In this document: piece by piece, positions 23,057 to 34,885 of the stretch
Position numbering within the stretch: the stretch's first letter is position 1
Layout of the letters: every line of letters begins with the position of its first letter
NCBI RefSeq assembly: GCF_019649055.1
Contig: NW_026570439.1
Coordinates: 62,001-126,000, forward strand
From: Paramacrobiotus metropolitanus
Lineage: Eukaryota; Tardigrada; Eutardigrada; Parachela; Macrobiotidae
DNA length: 64,000 nucleotides
Reading direction: 5' to 3'
The notes under the pieces: generated by a model
The model's input: only the letters and a program-made list of their open reading frames with translations
Told to the model about the DNA's origin: nothing
The model's database searches: none
Made by a program: the position numbers and the translations under genes

Positions 23057-23304
23057 ACGGGGCGGGGCTTGTCCATTATGAACCTCCCCCTCCCGCGGCA
23101 AAATATTATCTGATTATCTGTATGCCGTACGTATGTGCTTCTCTGTTCTCTGGTGCTACTAGAAACCATGCAACAATTTTATTAAGCTGCGCAATTTATC
23201 TGGCAAGTCAGATAATGCAATACAGCGCAACGAAATATTGTTCTACGGTTATGAAAATACAACGAGCTACTACTAGTGTGGAGCTTTATAGCCTTGCCAA
23301 ATAA

Positions 23305-23960
23305 TTAAAGAAAGCTGTCATATCGAGATCATTTGACACTTCGTTAAACGGCAACTTAACAAAACAAACGCAAAACAACACACTTCACAAAACAAATACT
23401 TGCTTTCGTCAGTTTGTCCACACAGTCCAATCGGCAGTTGGAATAAAAATTAAGCAGTGAATTAACGCAAATATGCTTCCATAACAAATTACCATATAAA
23501 ACGAAATAAACGGTCTCCCAGTAATTACTTAATTGCACATAATCCATAAATAATCGTGGCTGCTTAGAGAATGAGACGATGCGCGTCTGCATTGCACTGT
23601 ATTTCATTTTCGCTTCCTTTATTGGCTTCATTTAAGTGATTAAGAATTGCTTATGGCAAAGATCCAAACCTGAACGAGCATGTACCTAAAGTAAAAACAA
23701 TTTAATAAACTGGTGTAATAATGCCAGCCACATGTTTTTGTGACGATTTGACAGCAGATTTGTTGCAATGGTTTGGTTGAGAAAGTGAACATATTTTGCT
23801 GCCGGTGCAGTTGTTGTCATCACCTGCCAGTCTAATGCGATAGACATGTATAGAAGAACTTTCGATGTGGCAGACTCCGCGCAGATCGCGCGGAGCATTT
23901 AATGCGATGGACAAATCATAATCCAGTGAAAAAATTAATGCTGTAGTGTAGTGTACGAAG
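23305..23960. other. No gene seen
   Basis: AT-rich sequence with overlapping short minus frames (23356-23631 and 23686-23914) that show no domain, signal peptide or paralogue in the window. Confidence 0.45.
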
Positions 23961-23968
23961 CATAAAAT

Positions 23969-24431
23969 GACATAATGGTATTATATACCGGGAAAGCTAT
24001 GACGTCATCGATGACGTTATTCGACTCAGAATTTTTTTCTGAGTCGAATGGTGATGACCTTTTGGGAGGAAAAGGTCATCCTGAGGACATAGCAGACAAT
24101 ACCTTGATAAGCTGCTTAACAATTGCTTTTGTGGATTTCAGCACTTTTCGTATATCTTGATCACTTCCCCTAATTTATATCACCTACAACTAATCTAAGA
24201 AACCTAGGAACCCAAAGAAACCCAAGAACCTATCCTAAGAAAAGAAACCATAAAAAACCTAAGAAAACCTTAAAACTATTGGTAAAACACTATATATAAG
24301 CAGGTTACGGGACGACCGTTGGATGACCTTTTCCTCCCAAAAGGTCATCACTATTCGACTCATAAAAAATTTCTGAGTCGAATGACGTCATCGATGACGT
24401 CATAGCTTTCCCGGTGTAATACCATTATGCC
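23969..24431. mobile_element. hAT-like MITE with 8-bp target duplication
   Basis: TIRs of about 110 bp (23969 to about 24082, and about 24320-24431) share CATAATGGTATTA, CGGGAAAGCTATGACGTCAT, ATTCGACTCAGAA and CCTTTTGGGAGGAAAAGGTC. The element is flanked by the direct repeat CATAAAAT at 23961-23968 and 24432-24439. An 8-bp duplication fits the hAT superfamily. Each arm carries the dyad TGACGTCATCGATGACGTCA or a one-base variant, which contains CRE-type TGACGTCA. The centre (24190-24300) is CCTAAGAAA-type low complexity. There is no coding frame. Confidence 0.75.
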
Positions 24432-25399
24432 CATAAAATTGTATATACCGTTGACGGTTGGCGGTAATATCTACTGGGAAATTTGCCAGTTTCTTTAACT
24501 GACTGCAGAGATGGCTTTAAACCTGAATTGCGAAATTTCTCTCGCAAAAGCGGAACATTTTTTCATTAGTTTCCGATATGTTTCTTAATTTCAAGATCAG
24601 TAACCAAACAATTACCCACATTTCGTGCAGCCACTGCGTTAGGGAGTCTGTAATTCGTTAGAACTTAAAAGTTGTAGAACTTAGAAGGACTTCTAATTTA
24701 GAAGTTGTTCTCCCTTCCTGTTTTTTTTTTGTCATTCCGCGCTTTTTCAAGCTGTAAACTATCCGATAATAGGTTATAAATTTTACGTTCCTTTGAATCC
24801 CAGCTTGACCACTGGTGCCCTTCATGTCCCAGTTTAACAATCAGTATACTAACAGACTAATCAATCTACTTGCTACAGCTATTCATTTTTTCGTCGTAAA
24901 TATGGTAAATATGTCGGTCAACGGACTGCTGGTCGATCTGCTCTGTCCCATTCCGCGACGCGAATTCGTCACGGCAGACCGACTCTACGTGCCCAGCGAA
25001 ACGAGCAAGATACGTGATCACGACGCTGATCTCCAGAAATTCTCTACCCTTCCCGTGGAAGTTCTAGTGCCGGAGACACAGTTGGGTCCGTGGATTTGGC
25101 TGCCGGATGAAGAACTCAGTTTCCGCGTCCGATCACTTCGGCTGCGTTACGTTTCGGGCGCAAAGGTTCACTTCGGCCAACGTTCATTTCGGCCCTGGCT
25201 CATTTCGGCCACCACTCACTTCGGCTAGAGCTCATTTCGGCAACTGGAGATTTCGGCCGTTTTAGGTTTCTTAAGGTTCTTAGGTTTTCTTAGGTTTTCT
25301 CAGGTTTCTTAGGTTTTCTTTGGTTTCTTAGGTTTTTTTGAGATTCTTTGTCTTTCTAAAGCTTTCTTAGTTTATTCTTATCTTATTGTTAGATGTTAG

Positions 25400-26050
25400 A
25401 TCGCCGTTGGATTGCGTCTGGGGGCACCGGTCATTACCCCACACCGCTGTGTTTGCGGTGAGTGGGCGGATGCTCGAGGCTACCATGGCCTAAGCTGCAA
25501 GAAAAGCCGCGGACGAATCCCTACACATAAATGTCTGAACGCCATTGTGAAGCGCAGCCTCGCATCTGCTGGTTTCGAAAGCGAACTGGAACCGCAAGGC
25601 ATCTTTCCAACAGACAGTAAGCGGCCAGACGGTGTTACCTTAACACCTTGGGAGAGAGGACGAATGCTGGCATGGGACGCTACTTGCGTCAACACAATGG
25701 CCATATCGCATATTATTGCGACACCAGCACGAGCAGGAGCAGCAGCAGCACAGGCCGAGCAGGGCAAGATCGAAAAATATCGTGATATCGGCCAGGACTA
25801 CGTGTTTCGCGCTCTTGGTTTTGAAACGCTCGGACCGCCGGGACCGGATGCTGCCCGCACGATAACGGAATTCGGACAGATGATACGACAGGAAACCGGC
25901 GAAAAACGAGCCACAGAATATCTTCGCCAGCGGATTAGCATTGAAATTCAACGAGGACATACGGCATCGATCTTGGGGACAGCGCCGATTGGGGCAAATT
26001 TAGATCAAATTTTCTCTGTGATTAGGCCGCCTCTGTCGATTGATGCTTAA
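25400..26050 (+). pseudogene. C-terminal endonuclease-like fragment of a retroelement protein
   Basis: The frame starts with VGLRLGAPVITPHRCVCG, then GYHGLSCKKSRGR and HKCLNAIVKRSL. It continues with LEPQGIFPTDSKRPDG, MLAWDATC, and QRGHTASILGT near the end. A CxCG...H...C knuckle followed by (R)PDG and a WDxTC strand is the pattern of a restriction-endonuclease-like (PD-(D/E)XK) domain. From memory, this module follows the reverse transcriptase in many invertebrate retroelement ORFs. No reverse transcriptase precedes it here: the sequence upstream of 25400 is low-complexity repeat. It is therefore a 5'-truncated fragment carried inside the TIR element. The roughly 212 codons are unbroken, so recent capture or retained coding is possible. 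Confidence 0.65.
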
Positions 26051-26364
26051 TGTGATTGTTTCTGAAGTTGTTGTGAAATTTTTCTGTGAACAATTGTTTT
26101 GTAATATCTTACAGTGAGATTAAGATAAGTACAGTTAAATAGATGTTTCTTAGGTTTCAGGTTATTTCTCATTTCCGGTCAAGCTTCCCTAGTTTTTGCA
26201 AAATTTTTTACGTTGTTTTAGGACTTCCTTGTTTTTCTTCGAATTTTTTGGTTGCTTTATGGTTATGTTTTTTTAGGTTTTTAGCACTCGCCTGCAGCGG
26301 TAGACTTCCGCTGATCAACCTTGTTACGGTCGGCACGAGCTTTTGAATTGTAAGAAATGCGTTA

Positions 26365-27605
26365 GAGAGACAATGTGGGGCAGGGGATAAAAGGTGGCAG
26401 TGGCAGTTGCCACTTCACGTTCTGGCAAGCTACAAAACGTGGCAACTTTAAAAAAATTCAGAAAGAGCTTGAAACGATTCTGCTATCCAACGATAACTTC
26501 TGTAGAGAGAATCTTTTTATTTTCACAGATCGACTTTATAGAACATATGTTTTCTTATGTTTCTTATATTTTTTAGCGTATTCTTGTGTTTTTAAATAAA
26601 AATAAGGAACAAAAGAAAAGTATGAAATATAAGAAGAGATGAAAAAACAGAAGAAACCGAAAAAAGTTAAAAGTCAAGAAAACGGAATCGAATCGGTAAG
26701 TTATACAAGTCAAGTGGTCTAAGTCCAAGTTTTAGTAATCCAATTCCAAATGCGACTCCGATATTCTGCGGTGGCTTTATTTTTGTCATCCAGAATGTGC
26801 CACATGTCAAGCAAGATCAAACAGTTTGTCGAGATCGCGTGTTCTTATGGAACACGAATGGAACGCTTCGGCTAGAATAACTTAACTTGGATTTCCTTGC
26901 TGCTGCCTTCGAAATTTACGGACCCTGGGGAGACGCAACCAAAAAACTACTGTAGTGGAGAAGGTTCGAAACGGCAAAGCACTTCCACTGGCCAGAATAA
27001 AACAGTTTTTTAAGCCACGAGTATCTGTGCAAATACAACGGGGAAACGCGCTTTGTGAACGCTAAAGGACATTTCGCCTAACAATTTGATTCGAATCATA
27101 AAAAACAAACTAAGAAACCTGAGAAAACCAAAGAAAACCTAAGAAATCTAAGAAAACTAAGAAACCAGAAGAAAACGCTTTCGGTATTAGCGTTATTTAT
27201 GATTCGAATCGCATTTATTGGCGAAATGTCGCGTAGGTGAAATGGGATGATACCAGTCTCTTGTTATAAATGCTGTTTTGTATAGTACCAAGTTTGTACT
27301 TGTATTACGACTATGAAAGCAAGTACTTGGGGAACTGGGATATACGGGATTGTTTTAGAAACATAAAAAACGTTAAAAAGCATGCGAAAACATAAGTCCA
27401 ATTGAGTGGATTTGCGAAAATACAAAGGTACTTCCTTTATAACTCATCGTTTGATGGCGAAATCGTTTCGAGGCGAATTCTAGCTGATTCTGAATTTTTT
27501 TGAGTTGCCACGTTGCCACGCCAGAACACGTAGTGGCAACTGCCACTGCCGGTAGCAGTTGCAGGTGCCACTGCCACCTTTTCTCCCCTGCCGACATTGT
27601 GGTGA
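26365..27605. mobile_element. Nested 1.24-kb element with about 230-bp TIRs
   Basis: GACAATGTGGGGCAGGGGAT and AGGTGGCAGTGGCAG at 26368-26410 face CTGCCACTGCCACC and CCCCTGCCGACATTGTGG near 27565-27602. The similarity continues inward through CGTGGCAAC, TTCAGAA and CATATGTTTTC-type words to about 26590 and 27370. The arms are diverged. The interior has no coding frame. Confidence 0.75.
27068..27232. repeat. Palindrome around a CCTAAGAAA tract
   Basis: ACATTTCGCCTAACAATTTG with GATTCGAATCATAAA on the left faces TTATGATTCGAATCGCATTT with GGCGAAATGTCG on the right. The spacer is an AAACCTAAGAAAACC-type tract. It is probably another MITE inserted in the nested element. Confidence 0.75.
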
Positions 27606-29481
27606 GAGGAACCCGTCAAATATTCCTCACTAAACTGTGAGAGCAAATGAAAAAGAAAAGGAACAAAAATGCATGAACAACGAGAACTCCATCGCTGCAA
27701 ATGGCTGATTATGTAAGCCGTATTCAGCCGAAATGTTCTGTGGCCGAAGTGAACATAAGCCGAAATGAACGTGGCCGAAAGGAAAACGGCCGAAGTAATC
27801 GGTAGCCCTCAGTCGGAGCTTGTCTGCCGCATCCGACATGCACCGGCTTCATGGTCCGCTGGAAGTGCAAGCACAGCGGAGTGTCTGCCACAGATTTCTT
27901 TCCCATCGAACGCGTCCGACGACTGAATGTCCGAAACGGCGCACCGCGCGAAAATATCTCTCGGCGGAACTTTATTAAAGAACCCTGGGAGCTATACCCT
28001 GAATTTACCTCGCTTTGCACCGAAGAAGCAACGGCGTTCATCCAGCAGTTAAACAGCAGTGACGAGCTGGCGCGCTCTCACTGTCCGCTTTTCGTGGTGG
28101 ACCTCGCCGATAGCCAGCTGCAGTTTCTACTCTTCGGAAAGGGAAAGGGTCCGTGGGAAATTACGCAGCACTCGTGGATTCGGAGTTTACAAGTATGGAA
28201 GATTTTTAAAGTGTCTCGCCTTCTGGTAAGGATCCGTTGTGTTGCGCTTTCTGACGTGTAATTGCACGAATTGCAGCGCGTTGTGGTTAGACTGGAGATG
28301 GAGAGAAGTCGCCATCCTGATAACAGTATATCCAGTCGCCATCCCGATAGCACCGGACACGACTGCGCTGCCGGGGAACTGTGGCTGGAAGTTATCTCGC
28401 ATTTGGCAGCGCGGACACAAATGCAGCTGCGTGCTGTGTGCGGCACGTGGAACCAATTGATGGACGCGCCAGCATGGCGCAGTCGCATTCTAATCCAAGA
28501 TCCCGCTGACTCACAGGCAGGATACACCCAGTTTCTACGTTTGGCGACGGTTTACCAGCGCTTGCAAAGTGACACCCGGCACATTTCGGTGGACGGCCGA
28601 AACGGGGAACAGTGCCCCGAAAGCATGTTGATGCTTTGGGAAATCGTCCGCTATGTGGTTCAGCAGCGGACGGGTATCCGCCTGCGCAGCCTGCATGCTA
28701 GCCACCTGCATTTCCATCTGGAAATTGTCTCTGATGATCGTCTTAGCGACAGCACCGGTGCCTCCGAATGTGTTTTGCATCGATCTGGCCATCCATTGGT
28801 TATGGCGAAAAGCGGGTTTCATTGGCTGCAGGATTTCGTTGCCATATGGGGTCACCTGCCGTGTGATGCCATCCTCATGGCCAACTGCGCTGTTGACCTC
28901 GTCTGCCGCTGTGTTAGCCCTGCATCATGCTGGAAACCGGGCATTAAAGTTGACCTTACACTTCCGGCAACGCGACTGCCGATTGGTCGGGACTTGGGCA
29001 GCGTATTGTGGGATGCGCTGGAGGCGACGCTGCCGGCTCCATGCGAAAAGGACATGCCGAAACTGACCCACTGGTTGGAGCGGCTTAAAGTAAAGTCAGT
29101 CAAAGTCCGGATGATACTGTCCTACTTAAGAAAGCCGTTTGCGCGGTAAGTATGCCATATACAGCTTTTATCGCTGTTTAGGATTTTCAGACTTGGAAAA
29201 GCATTGAGCGCTGTTTATTTCTGCAGATGCTGTGTGCGCTGGAATCAGCTGGTCCGCGTTCCTCGTCGCATTATCGTGGAAAGAAATGGTGCGTGCATGG
29301 CCTGCAAGATTTACTGCTGGATAAAGATTTACTGCTGGATATTTACTGTCGTGTATTACTCGATATTTTCTCGCGCAGTGCAGTCGCTGCAGTGAGTGAT
29401 AGCGTGGAACTTGGGAGGGATGAAGCAGTCAGATTGACAGCGAAATACCATAGATTCAGTACTAAAGTCGTGCAAGTGTAA

Positions 29482-30320
29482 TAATGCCAGGAATTATCCT
29501 CTCTTTGGTAATAGTACTGTGTGCGCATTTTTGTAGGAATATTAATTTATCTGTACGCTGCTGTCTTCTGCGTCATTAGTTTCGCTGCCTTTATTTTGCT
29601 AGATCAGCCATTCTTTAGTATATTGTTCGTTTCGAGGTTTCAGCATGGAGTTTACATGTAAACTTTCACTTGGTTAATGTCCAAAAAAAGCGAAATAGTT
29701 TGAAGGTTTTAAGTGTTAGATTGCAGGCGTTCTCAAAGATTTAGTTGAAAAATAAACTGAACGTTCCCAAAATTACGAATCCCCACCGCTTATGGTTGGT
29801 AAAGAAATGGCAGCCTGCTGGTGCGGCAGCATGAATCGGTGCTGCTGCGCAAATTTCGGCGATGTCTTAATGCCTTTAATTCAGTCTAGCAGAATAAAAT
29901 TTGCTCTTTTTCGTTACTATTCTTAATGAAGAGTGGACTATGCGTAATGCAGCGAAACGAAAAATTGATGACCAGCAGCATGATGATGAATGCGAGCGCC
30001 GAGCTCCATTATGGATAGTAATGCTATGCAAAGTTCAAAACCGACTAAACAGAATAAACATATCCCGGCAAAAAAGGCAAGGTCATGACAAAAAAAGCAA
30101 AAGCAGGATGAAAGTTTCTGGGTCACAAAGCGTTGGCCATTTTGAGAAGGAAATGTTGCGTCATGCGAGACAGAGTTACCGGTCGCAAGTCTCCCACGCC
30201 GCAGACGCACCACTTCTTCCCGCGATGACACGAAGGCGGGCGTGGATCGGCGGCCTCCACAGCACACAGTATCTATGGAAGAGAAAGGATCAATATTAGC
30301 AACAGCTTCACTGGCGAGGC
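29482..30320. other. Space between convergent genes A and B
   Basis: No gene is supported. About 130 bp at 29944-30090 (ATGCAGCGAAACG, CATTATGGATAGTAATGCT, CGACTAAACAGAA) recur in diverged form at about 39285-39420 downstream of gene D. The last exon of gene B, expected here by comparison with A and D, was not found. Confidence 0.5.
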
Positions 30321-32264
30321 TTATAATAGCGAGCAGTTTCGCTTTACCTTCGGAATCAGCCTGATATTGGCAAGGTACTCCTTATTGGCGTTCAACACAG
30401 CCAACAACCGGGACAGAATCCGCAGCTGCTCGTCAGACGGTGCAGGGAGTGTCGCTTCCAGAGCATCCCACAATGCGCCGTTGTTGTAATCCTCAGGCAT
30501 TGTAAAGCGAATGGAAGTTACGTGGAACAGAAATGTGGGCGAGATGCGCTCACGTTGAAAATTATAAGCGGCATACTTCAGCTCTACTGCAAAGTTGACC
30601 AAATAGATGGTATCACACGGACAACTGCGCCACGAAGCAACGACATCCTGGAGCGAGAGTGCGTTGGGAAAACTGGTCTGTCCTTTACGATCATCCGGCA
30701 GATGGCGTGCGCACCGGAGGTCACTCACATCATCAATATTCGCGTCAATCACCAGCTTCCACGATGCGCCCACCACGAAGACGGCGGTTAGATGGATGTC
30801 TTTCTTCCTATCCGCAAGAAATTCGATCACGGAGAACACTTTCCGGAAACTGGCAGCATTCAGTCGATTATCTCGATCAGCGATAATAACGCGCTTTGAG
30901 GTGGAATTAAGGCATTTGAAGAGCGGCGATATCAGCAGGCAGATCATCCGGTCGTACTCAGCTTTCTCCAACTGATCGCGTCCGAAGCTTTTGATAACAA
31001 TGTCGCCAGTCAACTGGGGCGATTGTACGATGGCGTTCCACGTGGCACAGATGCCGCGGAGATCCGTTTGCTTTGCCGTGTCCAACTGGGCGAAGACCTC
31101 CAACAGCAGCTCCGGCGGTAGCAAGCAGAGACCATCCTTTATCGGGAGGTTTACGGTTGTTTGCGCTAAACCAACAGCCGCAATGATGGATGGAAGCAGC
31201 TTAATCAGTTTACGCTCAAACTGAACCTGCTAAAACAACAGCGGCTTTGGTTATCGTGAAAGACAGCGACAAAAATCGTTAATCAAGTACTTCGCAATAC
31301 CAGACGTTTTCACAATATGGATTCGCGTATCCGGCGCCAGAGTACTTCGTAATCTTTGCGTTGATTCACATTAAAAACTTGTGACTATCTTATTATTAAT
31401 CTCGTTTACAATGTTGTATAATACACTACTTATCATGGAATGCAGAACAACGCGGAGAATACCGTATGTCTGGTGCCCGGTACGCACAACCGTATTTGGA
31501 AAATGTCCGGAATGCGAAAAACGCCGAAATACTCTTAATACGCCGAAATACTGTGGCACGCATGGATGCTGCATCCGTTTTGTAGACCTGGTGGAAAATG
31601 TACCACAGGCGTCCATCTGTAACGTCTACGTACAAGACATAGTAAATGTTCCCCATCTGTTCGTCATTATTCAATCGTTTGAGCAGTTCTCCAGCGGGCG
31701 CTGCAAGATGGTTCTTCGGCAATGGCACACTGCGCTTCACGTACTCCCATTTTTCAACAGCTTCGGGGACTGTTTCGCCAGTAATATCTATACGTAAGAA
31801 ACCGCCAATATGCGCTTTTTCACCACGGTGTACCTGCGCTCAACTCGTTGGAATTCGCTGTGGTTGATCCTGACTCGAATAGGTTCTTCCTGCGGCAGAC
31901 TTACCTGTGTCGGATGGCACGTAACCAGCTGGAGCTGGTTGACCGCTTTTCTCCCATCACGTGCTCGCCACTCTCGAGCGAATTCTGCTCGGCGGGACAA
32001 TGTCCGTGCAGCGCTGTCCGTCGTTCCACCACTGAACAATTGCCACTGCGTAACAAGGCTGGAAGATGAGTAATTCAGCTGGGAACCACATCAACGCCCC
32101 GGACACCATGTGTAACCGACCAAAATGTCCGGACGACCAAGACGTCCGGCGGACGTTTTAGTCGTTAAACCGACCAAACCGTCCGGGGGCCAAAAAAACG
32201 TCCGCCGTAAATTTTGCCCCTCAAAAATTTTTGCATTCTGGATGTGACCTGAAGTTCCTGAGAG

Positions 32265-32625
32265 CGTCTCAGCCCGGACACTTTGGTCTGAGCACTATTT
32301 TATCCCGAACACCTTGGTCGGAGCACTATTTCAGCCCGGGCACTTTGGTCGGAGCACTATTTCAGCCCGGACACTTTGGTCGGAGCACTATTTCAGCCCG
32401 GACACTTTGGTCGGAGCACTATTTCAGCCCGGACACTTTGGTCGGAGCACTATTTCAGCCCGGACACTTTAGTCGGAGCACTATTTCAGCCCGGACACTT
32501 TGGTCGGAGCACTATTTCAAGCCGGACACTTTGGTCGGAGCACTATTTCAGCCCGGGCACTTTGGTCGGAGCACTATTTCAGCCCGGACACTTTGGTCGG
32601 AGCACTATTTCAGCACGGACACTAA
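32265..32625 (+). repeat. 31-bp tandem repeat, left arm
   Basis: About 11 head-to-tail copies of the GCCCGGACACTTTGGTCGGA-containing unit, with single-base variants. Because 31 is not a multiple of three, all frames cycle and stay open. The long frame here is a repeat artefact. Confidence 0.9.
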
Positions 32626-34589
32626 GATACTTTTTTTCATGAAGATACCGTTTGAAACAGTGATGCTGGAATCAGCGGAGTAAGGTTAGTTGCGCTCATC
32701 TATTTTATTCGCACAACATCTTGCCGGTTCTCAAGAGTAGCATTCCTCAGCAAGCATTTATTATTATTCGTCGAAAATCGACAATTCTTGGCGGATTCTT
32801 GGCGTTCTTGGCGGGTTCAAGCATTATGTAATTAAAGCGTTCACCATAAAGTTCATTTCAATATTCATATTTGTCATAAATCGCTATGTTTCTAGTCCAC
32901 AAACACGAACAAAAACTTATAAAAAACTCTTAAGTCTCCACAAAGTGGGACTCCAAAATTTGGAGTACAAATCGGTTCAGAGGGCGATTCAATAACAATA
33001 GCACGCAATGGCTTAGACTTCACAAAGGCCTAGTTTATTTTTAGTCTATACATTTTACGCAATTGACAGGGCGATTCGACAAACGGTGGAACATGGGAGT
33101 ATCAGCAAACTACTAAATTCTAAATGCATAAACTAAATGCATAAACTAGGGGTATTCTAAATGCATAAATTACCGCAACAAAGAAACGGTAGTACGTTCG
33201 TCTGCGACCGTTAAGCGTGGAAATATCGATACCGTGCCAGTGCCGTTGTATTAACCTTTCGTATAACTGTTGCTCTTTTTTGAGCAAATCAATGCATAAA
33301 TGACGAATGCTGCGTTGTTAAAGTTAACTGTGTTGTGTTGATAAAGTTAAATATTTGTCGAAAATAAAGCTTGTTGAATCGCCCCAAAGGGTTGTCGCAT
33401 CGCCCGGCGAAGAACAATGGACAAGTACCCAGAGTTTCGCACCCGGATACACTGATGGATCCAGGTTTGTCTGGATCGCCCTACGTACCGTCCAAATCAC
33501 AAAATTTTTCTGATACAGAACACTGCCTTCTACATAAGTATCAAGCACCCACCCGCCATCCCGCAGCTACTCGGAGCTTGCCAGTTGCCAGTTGTCAGCA
33601 AAAGTTTCGCGATTCTCACTTGGAGCACTTCTTTAATAGGTTCCCCTAGTTTTTTGTGCGTTCAGTTGTCAAAATGATTTAAACCTTTCTCGAGCATATG
33701 TTTTTGTTATCCTAAAACCCAACGCTATACACAAAGGTTTCTAGAAGCTTGTTGCCCAGCCAGACCGAAACAGAAGACCGAAAATATCCAAGTAAACAAA
33801 ATTTGCAAAATTTCAGTATCACCACACAAGCTCCCAAGCAACTGAAGCCAGCAGTTACTTAACGTCCTCGCTGATTGGTTGTGGTAGAGGTCCATAGACT
33901 TTGTATGATAGGGTTTTTTGAAGTTTTCTATCAGACGATCTTTGGTTTTTGAAATCCACCGCTAAGGGATATGGGGGTTCGACAGACACACTGGTCTTAA
34001 GCTTTCATTAAGCGCAATAATTTATATGTGCATGACCGACGTGTCCGACGTGACAGAAAGTCCCGTTTCCTTGAACATAGAGGACCTTCGCTTCGCTTCG
34101 GTCGAAAATGTAATACTGAAAAACAAAAATAAAAAATATTAAACTAGAAAGCGTAAACCATTAAACATTTTGGGGGAAAAAGCGCCAGCATACTGTCGCC
34201 CCTTACACCTCATCACCTCACCGTAATTTTTAAGGTATTTTTTATTTTCTTAAAAGAAGCCTTACCAAGTAGAAAATGAAAACATCAAAATCTTAAGAAA
34301 CCTAGATTTGGCAGCTACTCGGTTTTTGATTACTTCGTATCTTGCCAAATTCATGCTGGCATATCGTTTCTCTAATGGGGATGCTCAATAGGTTACAGGC
34401 AATGAAATGCGCGGCGTCCTATGCGCAATTGCGCAGTGACTGTATTCAATCGCTAATTGTTTTTTTTTTCATTGTTTCGCTATCCAACAGTTCCGTATCG
34501 CCGTGGACGGTAGGGTAGATATTGTACAATAAATCCCATCCGCTTTCCCGCCAAAGGACGGCTGACTTGTGATGAACCCCATGACCAAC

Positions 34590-34885
34590 GTGTCTGAGCT
34601 GAAACCGTGCTCCGACCAAAGTGTCCGGGCTGAAATAATGCTGCGAACAAAGTGTCCGGGCTGAGATAGTGCTTAGTCCAAAGTGTCCGGGCTGAAATAA
34701 TGCTCCGACCAAAGTGTCCGGGCTGAAATAGTGATCCGACCAAAGTGTCCGGGCTGAAATAGTGCTCCGACCAAAGTGTCCGGGCTGAAATAGTGCACCG
34801 ACCAAAATGTCCGGGTCAAGATAGTGCTCCGACCAATGTGTCCGGGCTGAAGTAGTGCTCAGACCAAAGTGTCCGGGCTGAGACG
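34590..34885 (-). repeat. 31-bp tandem repeat, right arm
   Basis: Nine to ten copies of the same 31-bp unit in inverted orientation (CCGACCAAAGTGTCCGGGCT), more diverged than the left arm. This suggests the arms were not recently homogenised together. Confidence 0.9.

Larger units (their letters stand above)
25121..27807. mobile_element. 2.7-kb TIR element with TTCGGCC-repeat arms, inside gene A
   Basis: The left arm (25121 to about 25260) and right arm (about 27715-27807) are opposed runs of GTTCACTTCGGCC and GTTCATTTCGGCC words. Six bases, CTCAGT, lie at 25115-25120 and 27808-27813 and are the best candidate target duplication. The interior holds CCTTAGGTTTTC-type low complexity, a retroelement endonuclease fragment (25400-26050) and a nested inverted-repeat element (26365-27605). 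It interrupts F-box gene A within its N-terminal domain. Confidence 0.75.
24904..29481 (+). pseudogene. F-box family gene A, split by a transposon
   Basis: The N-terminal part reads NGLLVDLLCPIPRREF and PVEVLVPET...WLPDEELS, then is cut at 25120 by the TIR element 25121-27807. Coding resumes near 27840 with VRWKCKHSGVSATDFFP, aligning with paralogue C (LRWKNNGQRYTDVVP). That exon ends at 28225. The next exon (28277-29145) encodes an F-box, LWLEVISHLAARTQMQLRAV followed by CGTWNQLMDAP, and a C-terminal region ending LWDALEATLPAP. The last exon (about 29202-29481) gives SSSHYRGKKWCVHGLQDLLL. F-box proteins recruit substrates to SCF ubiquitin ligases; the N-terminal domain is not recognised. The F-box half is intact and could still be expressed on its own. 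The 5' start is uncertain. It converges on gene B. Confidence 0.7.

Noticed and set aside
22666-23304. 212-codon plus frame overlapping the peptide ORF
   Set aside because: No signal peptide or domain; the 22787 frame explains the same DNA better with signal peptide, dibasic site and stop.
28078-28527. Minus frames opposite gene A (28078-28527, 28535-28855, 28852-29103)
   Set aside because: Shadows of the F-box exons on the plus strand.
32231-32683. 150-codon frame with HFGRSTISARTLW repeats
   Set aside because: Translation of the 31-bp tandem arm of a fold-back element; the mirrored arm gives equal frames on the other strand.
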